Positions 49,274-56,871 of a DNA stretch of 56,871 bases are shown in pieces. Made by a program: the position numbers and the translations under genes. The stretch covers positions 327,136 to 384,006 of the forward strand of contig NW_005434624.1 of assembly GCF_000315625.1 (NCBI RefSeq), given 5' to 3'. The first letter of the stretch is position 1. Each line of letters starts with the position of its first letter. Under the pieces are notes generated by a model that did not search any database, had not been told where the DNA came from, and was given only the letters and a program-made list of their open reading frames with translations. The stretch comes from Guillardia theta CCMP2712 (lineage: Eukaryota; Cryptophyceae; Pyrenomonadales; Geminigeraceae).

Positions 49274-52200
49274 ATGAAGTTCGGTGTTCTCATCGAACAG
49301 GCCGCCCGCGCGGACTGGGCAGCAAATTACGTCAACTACAAGGTGAAGCCTGGATGTTGCTCGGACACGCATGATCGATTTACATCTTCTGACATACCTT
49401 AATCAGAGGGCGAAGGATAAGATCAAAGATCGTGTTGATATCCCCACGTTCAAAGCTTTCATCGCGGAAGAATGTTCCAAAGTAGAACGATTTTACAACA
49501 CCAAGTTCGAAGATATCGAGCAGGAGAGCGAGCAGCTCACTGTCATGATGTCTCAGAAAAGCTCGGTGATAGCAACAAGCATTCATGCTCAATGTCTAGT
49601 TGACTATTTCATGTAGCAAGTAGCTGGGCTCGTCAAGAGATCTTGGAACCACACCGAGGACGTCAGAGGACTGTGATGCTGGAACGGTTGTGTGGCTTGA
49701 TGTGTGACTCAAAGGCTAGGTACGACTTTGGTCGTTTGAACTATGAGGGAATCCGCAAATCCCTCAAGAAGTATGACAAGGTCATGAAGACCAAGGATCA
49801 GATTTTGCAGGTACCTGTTCAAAGTGCAGGATGACATATTGGCGACTAACCGGTTTGCTTCTTTAGAAAGTGTATTTTGAGGAGTTGAAGAAGCAATATA
49901 CCTTCTTCAACTTTAGGACAGACGAGAAAGTGAAGGTATGGTTGTCGTGTTCGACATGACCTCTCCTCACCACTCTTCAAGGTGCTTTTAGAGAAGTGCG
50001 CGGCGTTCTGGAATCAAGATGATGCTGTCTCGAAACTGAAGGGAGCGAGGTATTCAAGGACATGTTGCTTCGAGGAGCACGGGAACTGAAGTGTACACCT
50101 GTAGCATCACCGAGATCAAGGAGCTACTCCCTGACTCCTTCCCTCTCGTGGATCAGATTGCTGATCAGAACAAGACTCAGCTTGAGCCGCTGACAGAGGA
50201 GGAAGACGAGGATGATGAGGATGAGAAGGCTGAGCGACAAGAAGTGGATGAACACGGCCCGCAAGAAGGCACAGATGAGGAGAACGATTCTCACTTTGAA
50301 CGTGATTTCGCAAAACAACGCAACAAGAAGCCAGGTAATGAGGAAAATTGGTGGGCGAAGGTCGCTGACAAGTCGTCGTAGAATGGAAGAAAATGCTTGC
50401 TGATTATCAACTCCTCAACAATGTTCTGAAGCAACTCGCAGCTGTTGCGGGTGGCAAAAGCCTCGCAACTCCCATGGTTGCTTCGCTTACGATGTCTGAT
50501 CACCCTGAGGCCGCATACGGCGCTTCTCCAGAGATTATCTACGAAGGAAAATCGTTCAAGGAGGTTGATTGGTTCAGAATGGTGGATAAGGAGATGGAAT
50601 TTGTGTCCAAGGTCACCAATGCGGAAATCATGCGTGTCAGGTCTGGGCTCTCAACGTTGAGGGACCGCTGTGAGCAGTGGAGCAAGGAAATGAAGGACAA
50701 GAGTGCTGAGCAATCTGGCGCCCGTGCGCGAACCATGCTCACGCAGTTGGGTGCCTTGGAGGCAGAAGCAAAGCAGCTGGGTTCCGACTTCCTTGCCCTG
50801 GAAAAATTTGTCAACTTGAACTACCAAGCGTTTGAGAAACTCCTCAAGAATCACGACAGACTGATGCCGCACACCCCTTGCCATCAGTTCTATATGGCCA
50901 AATTGAGGAACCAGGATTGGATCCGTAACGACTTCTCGGATGTCTTTGTGGCATTGTCGGATTGCCATTCTCTTTTGCGTCAAGACGATTCTGGAACTGC
51001 CAACAACGATGCAAAGCAGGACTTTGTTCGTAACACGAAGAAGTACTGGGTACCTACGGAGCACGTTTCTTCCTTGAAGCACTTGATTCTGCAGCATCTT
51101 CCTGTCTTCCGTGTTTGGACTGGTGGCGGGGACTCTCAGCTTATCAACTCTGTCTACTTTGACAACCGCCAGATGCAGCTGTATCACGGAAGAATGGACA
51201 AGACTCCAGGAGCCATTGCCCTTCGCCTTCGATGGTATGGAACTGAGATCAAGAGTGTCTTTGTGGAGCGGAAGACTCACTTGGACGCCTGGACTGGGAA
51301 TGTGTCGGTGAAAGAGCGCTTCGTCCTCGACGAGCCACTCGTCGTTCCGTTTTTGAATGGCAGCTACACCGTGAACGAGTTCGCAGACGACATGAAGAGG
51401 AAGGGCAAGAAGGACTCGGATATCCAGGAGGCTTGCAAGCTGTTCTCCCAGATCGCCAGGGTCATCGAGTCGAAGCAACTTGGCCCGACCGTCCGCACGC
51501 AGTACATGAGAACGGCGTTCCAGATTCCGTTCGATGCGACAGTTCGCATCTCCTTGGACACCAACCTTGCCATGGTAAGGGAGGACTGCTGTGGATACGC
51601 ATCGACCATCACGGAGCGTTGGCGGAGGGATGAACGCATCCCCGTTAAGGCCTCGGAGCACACCCACTTCCCTCATGCAATCCTCGAGGTCAAGCTGCAA
51701 GGAGACGTGGAGAACCCCCCACGCTGGGTCAAGGACCTCCTGGAGTCTGGCATGGTGACCGAGGTCTACAAGTTCTCCAAGTTCATCCACGGCTCTGCCG
51801 TCCTGCTCACCGAGTTGGTGGCAGCTGCCCCCTACTGGATTGATGACGTGTCGATCCGCGACTCGGTCAACGCCTCGGCTCCCTCGGCTGCCAACAAGGC
51901 CAGGACCACCAAGATCGGAGCCATGGGTGGAGGTCAAGCCAGCCGCAAGAAGGAGGACGACGAGAGCAGCAGCATTACCTTCAGCGATGGACAGTCCAAG
52001 AGCGCAGGAAGGGTCAGGGCACTTTCCCGGGAGGTTCCGGAGGAAGAGACCCATCCTCTTCTCGGGCAGATGAGGCCGACCACGGGCCAGAAGGGCGCTA
52101 GACCCGGCACTGACTTCCTCGGACGACATGTGTCGAGGGCTGCCGGCGGAGCGGATCCCCAGGATCAGGACATGTGCTCCTGCTGCGGACTCGGCTCCTC

Positions 52201-53003
52201 CCAGAAGACGCTTCCACGAAAGGTTCCTGTCCGAATCGAGCCCAAGACCTACTTCGCTAACGAGAGGACGTTCCTTTCTTGGTAAGTTGTTGCATCATCC
52301 CTTGCGCTTCCTGTCCATTCTCGTGTTCATGTACTCACCCCCGCTCTCTACAAGTCTGCAGCTCTCCCCTTCCTCTCTGCTGTCACTGTTTCCATTTCGT
52401 GTCGCCTCCCCTTGCTCATCTTCCCCTGGGCTCGACCTGGCTGACGCGCTTGGCAGGATGCACATGTCCGTCACTCTGGGGTCCATCTCCTCAGCTCTGA
52501 CCGTCTTCTCGGAGGGAGACACTGCTCACGGCGCCGGAATCCAGATCATGTCTCTCTTCCTCACCCTCGTCGCCACCTTCTTCGTTGCCTCGGCTGCCTA
52601 CACCTTCTGGATTCGAAGAGGAGCCATCAGGAAGAGGGAGGACACTGGGTTGGATCAGGTGGTGATGCCTGTCTTCGTCGCGTCGACCCTGGTGAGCCAT
52701 CTGGCCTTCTCGCTCTTCCTGAATCCCTCTTCCGCTCCTCGCCCTCACCGCTGCTCCTGCCCCGTGCTCATTCTTGAAACCATCCATCCTCTTCGTCCTC
52801 CTTCCCTCCCTCCATCCTCTTGGGTCCTCCTTCCTTCCCCCTCCTCCCTCTTCCAAATTCCCTCCCTCCTCTCCTCTTTTTCTCTCGTCTCTTCCTCTCC
52901 TCTCCTCCTCTCCTCCGAGTGACGCTTCCTGTAGGTGTTCTCGCTCATGGGGGTACTTATCACCAACCTGGCTGAGGTGAGCTCGAAGCCTGCTCCTCAG
53001 TGA
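49274..53003 (+). CDS. VTC4: Polyphosphate polymerase, SPX-VTC-DUF202 (Vtc4-like)
   Basis: Multi-exon gene. Exon 1 (49274-49342) encodes the SPX start MKFGVLIEQAARADWAANYV. SPX continues over short exons: RAKDKIKDRVDIPTFKAFIA, then the inositol-pyrophosphate pocket LNYEGIRKSLKKYDKVMK. After an acidic linker a long exon carries the VTC tunnel domain: LINSVYFDNRQMQLYHGR, AIALRLRWYGTEIKSVFVER with Arg/Lys phosphate ligands, FDATVRISLDTNL, FPHAILEVKLQGDVENP with the metal-ligand Glu, and VTEVYKFSKFIHGS. A DUF202 part follows (RIEPKTYFANERTFLSW, SVTLGSISSALTVF, LTLVATFFVASAAYTFWI, FSLMGVLITNLAE), ending SSKPAPQ. The enzyme makes polyphosphate from ATP and translocates it into acidocalcisomes or vacuoles, gated by SPX phosphate sensing. 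All expected domains are present. Confidence 0.92.
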
Positions 53004-53106
53004 GGAGCCTCGAGCTCCTTGACGTCTTACCGTCTCCCTTGGAGGAGGAAAGGCAAAAAAGAATTTTATTGACTTCACCGCCCGATTCCCCACTCTCCGT
53101 ATCTTC

Positions 53107-53136
53107 CTCCTCCTCCTCCTCCTCCTCCTCCTCCTC
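53107..53136. repeat. (TCC)n microsatellite
   Basis: About ten TCC units just left of the end of the leftward gene that starts near the right edge, in its 3' flank. Confidence 0.85.
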
Positions 53137-53171
53137 GTCCCTCTTCCTTGGCTCCTCGCCCGTGTATGAGT

Positions 53172-54037
53172 TCAATCACCGTCGCTGTCGGGGCTGCACA
53201 TGACGAGCTGAGGGTCGTCGCTGTCTTCACCATCCTTGTCCTCCTTCAAAGGCATGAGCTTGTCGGCCGTGCGCATCTCGACTTCCTCCTCTCCTGCTCT
53301 CGTTGTCGCACCTTCCCTCACGTCCGCTTCTTTCCCAACAGTCGTAGATGCTGTTTGCTCTCTCCTCTTCGCCGTCTCCGCTGCCTCTTCCTTCCTTGCC
53401 TTCTCCTCTGCTTCTCTCCTCCTCACTGCCTCCGCTTCTCTTCTTTTGGCTGCCTCCTCCGCTTCTCTCCTCCTCGCTGCCTCTTCTTCCTCCTTCCTCG
53501 CCGCCTCCGCTGCTTGCCTTCTCTTGGCTGCCTCCACCTCCTTCCTCTTCGACTCCTCTGCATCCATGGACTCTTGCTGCTTCAAGTTGACCGCATCGGC
53601 TGCAGCAAGAGCAGCTGGTCTGTGTGCTTGACTGGAGGCAGCTACAGGAGCCTCCTTTGGCCTCTGAGTCGCCCCTTGGACGTCACTCGTTATCTCCATG
53701 GCGTCGTGGGAAGAGGAAGGGAGCAGGGGCGTCCTGCGATGGAAGAGCGTGAGGAGTGGTAAGGGAGAGAGGGAGCAGGAGACGGGGAGGTGGGAGGGGA
53801 AAGAGAAGGAGCAGGGGGAAGGGAGGGGGAAGGGAGCAAAAGACCACCTTGATGTTTCCTCTTGCCGCTGCGGGTGTGAGGGAGGCTGCGATTCGATGAT
53901 GGGAGCTTGCAGAGAAGGAAGAAAAATCTTGACGAGACGTCAAAGGGCGGCGCGAGTGCACGGCATAAGTAGGAAGAGTAGGCGCAAAGGGAGAGGTGAA
54001 AACGAGGAGGAGAAGCAAAAATGAGCAAGAGCAGGAC

Positions 54038-54101
<64 letters not shown>

Positions 54102-55133
54102 GAGAGACATTTACCGTAGGGGCTCGTGGGTGCATGAGGGAAGGAAGCGCCTGAATGGCTAGCGACGAGAAACTTCGCACCTCCACACAAGGATCCTGCG
54201 AGGTAAATCAGAAGGACAAGGACAGGAGCAGAGGCACAAGGAAGACAAGGAGGAGGGCGAGGAGAAGATAGACGAGGATGAGGGAGACGAAGAGGGAGAG
54301 GGAGAGGGAGAGGAAGCAGAGGATCTGGAAGGGAAGATGAGGAAGGGCAAACTCACCTGCGTGGCAAAGCGGAAGACGCGCATGACGAGACCAGAAGCAG
54401 GAGGAACGTTGACAGGAGCTAGTAGAATCGCCCAAGCAACCTTGAGAGCAGCGAGACGAACTTCTCCTGCTGCAACTATGAGATGGAGAGATGGAGAGGA
54501 GGAAGCAAACACGCAGGAGGGCAAGAGAGGAATGGAGGAGCAGGAGCAGAAAGGGAGGGAGAGGTAGAGGAGGGAGAGGAGGAGCAAGAGTAAGAGGACC
54601 TTGTTGTCTGGCGGTGTCGGCGAGGAAAGCGGTCTGGTTGTAGGAGAGGAGGAGGTAGGCGATGACTTTGCTGCTGACTTCTCTTCTCACTGAGCCGTCG
54701 AGCACTGAGCCGCAGACCATGACAGCTGACTGGAGGAGAGTGAGAAGCAGGACAAGAGGAGAGAAGAGGAGAGAAGAGGAGAGAAGGAGGAAGCAACGAA
54801 AGTGGAGCGAGCTAGAGGAGAGAAGATGGGGACGTCAGGAAGTGAGGAGATGAGAGAGAGGGAGAGCAAGAGGGAGAGACAAGAGCAGCAGGAGAGGAGG
54901 TGGCAATGGAAGAGGAAAGAGAGGTAGGAGGAAGGGGAGAGGGAGGAGGGGGTGAAGGGGGAGGAGGGTCAGACCTCTATCAGGTGAAACGAGGCTGAAA
55001 GAAGCTCGGGAGCAACGGCAACATCTGTCTGCTCCATCATCGTCTGACTTGAGCTCTTGCCCTCCATTTTCGCTGTCCTCCTCCTCTTGTGCGCCTGCCA
55101 TGCCCGCCAATCGTTAGTCCCTCCAACAGGCAA

Positions 55134-55167
<34 letters not shown>

Positions 55168-56070
55168 CTCAAGCAACGAGATTTCTCTTCATGCTTCTCA
55201 GATAGCAAATATTCAAAAGTTTTGTGTCTCTCACTGGCTTCTCAACAGAGGTAGGAGTAGGAGGGAGGGGGGGGGGGTGGACGAGAGAAGAGGACGAGGG
55301 ACAAGCAACAAGGCAGAGGAGGAGGGGGAAGGAGGAAGGGGAGGCGGGAGAGGGGGAGGAGAAGTGGGAGGAGTTTTACCCTCTGAACATTCGCCTGCAC
55401 GCTACTGGTCATGCCGCTGATGGAGGAGGAAGCAGCTTCTACGACATCTGCAGCTATAAGAAGAACTTCTCGACAGAAAATCTTCTCGCAGCTGACGCCC
55501 CACTGCCATGTCATGTCAGGGATACTGCCTTCCTCTACCAACGAAACCTCCTTCTCCTCCTTACATCTCCTCCTCCTCCTCCTCCTTCCCCTCCTCCTTA
55601 CATCTCCTCCTCCTCCCTACAATTCCCCCTCCTCATACCTCCTCTTCCTCTCACCCGTCCTGCAAGCCCACCCCCTGATCCCCCTCAGTCCCTCTCCCCG
55701 CTCCAATTCCTCCTCCTACCTCCGTCAAACAGCATGTCGCTGCGTCCAACAGGGTCAACGTCATTCGTAAGTTTCTGCGGTCACAGTCAAGTCCTCCCCT
55801 CCCTTCCCATCCCTTCCCTTCCCTTCCCTTCCCTTCCCTTCCCTTCCCTTCCCTTCCCCTCCCTTCCCCTCCCTTCCTCTTGCCTCCCTCACCTTCGCTG
55901 CAGCATGGAAGTCTTGGACATGGCAGACAGCAGGCAGGAGGAGATAATCGTCATGAAACACAAGCCGTGACGCCGAAGCCTCTTGACCAGCGACATCTGA
56001 AAAACATCCAAAACATCATCATCATCATCGTCGTCGTCTTCATCATGATCATGATCATGATGATCATGAT

Positions 56071-56128
<58 letters not shown>

Positions 56129-56460
56129 CCAGCAGCTCGAGCGCATGGCTCTGTATCTTTGACACCACCAGGCTCGCCACGTCAGGGCTCAGCAGTGACT
56201 CGTGCGCGAAGCTTCCTTGCTCCGCCATCTTCTCCTCCTCTAGCATGAACACCTACCACCCCTTTCTCAGACCCCCTCCTACACCCCCCTTGCCTCCTCC
56301 TCGCTGCCGTACTCGCTCGACGGCAGTGATGATGCGCAGGGCCGGAATGCCGCAGTCCGGGTCGAGCTGGAGGCGACCGAGGAAGCAGGAGCTCATTGCG
56401 GCGGTGAGGCCATGGAAAAGATTCGCCATGGCAAGGGAGAGCTTGAAACGCTCCTCCTGC
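53172..56460 (-). CDS. Alpha-solenoid-like gene with charged coiled-coil C-terminus, possibly incomplete
   Basis: Leftward exons separated by purine-rich introns. From the 5' side: ERFKLSLAMANLFHGLTAAM with GRLQLDPDCGIPALRIITAV (near 56400), GSFAHESLLSPDVASLVV (near 56180), TIISSCLLSAMSKTSML (near 55930), CEKIFCREVLLIAADVVEAA (near 55470), SSSQTMMEQTDVAVAPELLS (near 55030), CGSVLDGSVRREVSSKVIAY (near 54700), VAAGEVRLAALKVAWAILLA (near 54450), and DPCVEVRSFSSLAIQALPSL (near 54170). These are amphipathic helices with HEAT/Armadillo spacing. The last exon (about 53700-53172) is a charged helix of repeated KRREAEE units with an acidic end. The family is not recognised; a scaffold or transport-adaptor role is plausible. 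More 5' exons may lie beyond the window. Confidence 0.5.
54040..54100. repeat. (CAG)20 microsatellite, intronic
   Basis: An almost perfect run of CAG units between two leftward exons of the solenoid-like gene. On the minus strand it reads CTG and acts as a pyrimidine-containing stretch near a splice acceptor. Confidence 0.95.
55801..55875. repeat. (TTCCC)n pentanucleotide microsatellite
   Basis: About 14 copies of CCCTT with late CCCCT variants, again lying between leftward exons of the solenoid-like gene. Confidence 0.95.
56014..56125. repeat. (CAT)n/(ATC)n microsatellite
   Basis: About 110 bases of CAT triplets with one CGT block and an ATGATCATGATC palindromic interruption. The position fits an intron of the leftward gene. 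Confidence 0.95.
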
Positions 56461-56871
56461 CTGCTCCTCCTTCCTGTCCAGCTGTGAGGGGAGGAGAGCA
56501 GAGGCAGGGGAGGGGCGAGGAACGGGTAACCAGCAGACGAGGAGGAGAGAAGAAGAAAAGTGAAATGCGTTATGGGAAGAGGGTGGGGGGTGACAGAGGG
56601 GGATAGCAGAGGAGAGACGGGCGGGGGGAGGAAGAGGAGGAGGAGAGGAGGTGCAGGGGAGGAGGAAGAAGAGAGGGAGGGGGGTTACCGTGTCGCTGGA
56701 AGAGGGGGGTAAGAACTTCTAGGGATGAAAGGTTTTCTTCTCTTGGCCCACTGGAGCCTGTAGGGACAACGAGGAACAAGGTCAGTGTTAAGACAGCCCA
56801 TCGCTCCTCTCACGCATATCGCTCCACCCCCCTGCTTCGCTATCTCATCACTCCCTTCCCTCCCTCCCTCC

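Noticed and set aside
50651-52129. 492-residue leftward frame opposite the VTC domain
   Set aside because: Antisense shadow of the polyphosphate polymerase long exon.

Overview
The window looks like a nuclear scaffold of a unicellular, probably photosynthetic eukaryote. Its genes are broken by short GT-AG introns and separated by long purine/pyrimidine microsatellites. Several predicted proteins start with a signal peptide followed by a transit-like stretch, as expected for secondary (complex) plastids. A cryptophyte such as Guillardia is my best guess, but this is an inference from gene style, not a proven identity. A run of exactly 100 N at 28898-28997 marks an assembly gap.

Region 1 (1-2.8 kb) is gene-poor and moderately AT-rich, with a 24-bp minisatellite near its left end. 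Region 2 (about 2.8-13.8 kb) is an AT-rich, intron-free, densely packed block: an integrated polinton-like virus (PLV). It has two paralogous double jelly-roll major capsid proteins (MCPs), a putative minor capsid or spike protein, a 2-TM SLATT-like protein, a glutaredoxin, a DUF5754-like basic protein, an SF3 (D5-type) helicase, a tyrosine recombinase and several small ORFs. No packaging ATPase, maturation protease or DNA polymerase is visible. The outer MCP loses homology to its paralogue near its C-terminus, exactly where viral-type sequence stops. The left end of the element therefore looks truncated, although the remaining ORFs are open. A roughly 250-bp direct repeat built from G/C-tract inverted repeats brackets the helicase-integrase half (7929-8181 and 13440-13685). 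The genes inside that half share an upstream AAAAATGATATAAG-like motif that I did not see next to the capsid genes.

Region 3 (13.8-56.9 kb) is host DNA. From left to right it holds: a Frizzled-type cysteine-rich membrane protein (-); an uncertain gene with acidic segments (-); an FHA-domain gene (-); a short TPR-like secreted or plastid protein (+); a cold-shock-domain protein (-); histidyl-tRNA synthetase with a WHEP domain (-, spanning the N gap); a COG0523/CobW metal-chaperone GTPase with a plausible plastid presequence (+); a BIRC6-like E2 ubiquitin-conjugating enzyme (-); a spliced 48-residue small gene (+); a CtpA-type S41 protease (-); a SPRY / split PH with inserted C2 / LRR protein (+); a Vtc1-like DUF202 protein (-); a full-length SPX-VTC-DUF202 polyphosphate polymerase (+); and an alpha-solenoid-like gene running towards the right edge (-).

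The two VTC genes sit divergently 2.6 kb apart and would supply both the catalytic and the membrane-only parts of an acidocalcisome/vacuolar polyphosphate polymerase. Between genes the DNA is dominated by (GGGA)n, (GGA)n, (CAT)n, (GAGGA)n and strand-asymmetric CACCC/TACCC-rich stretches.
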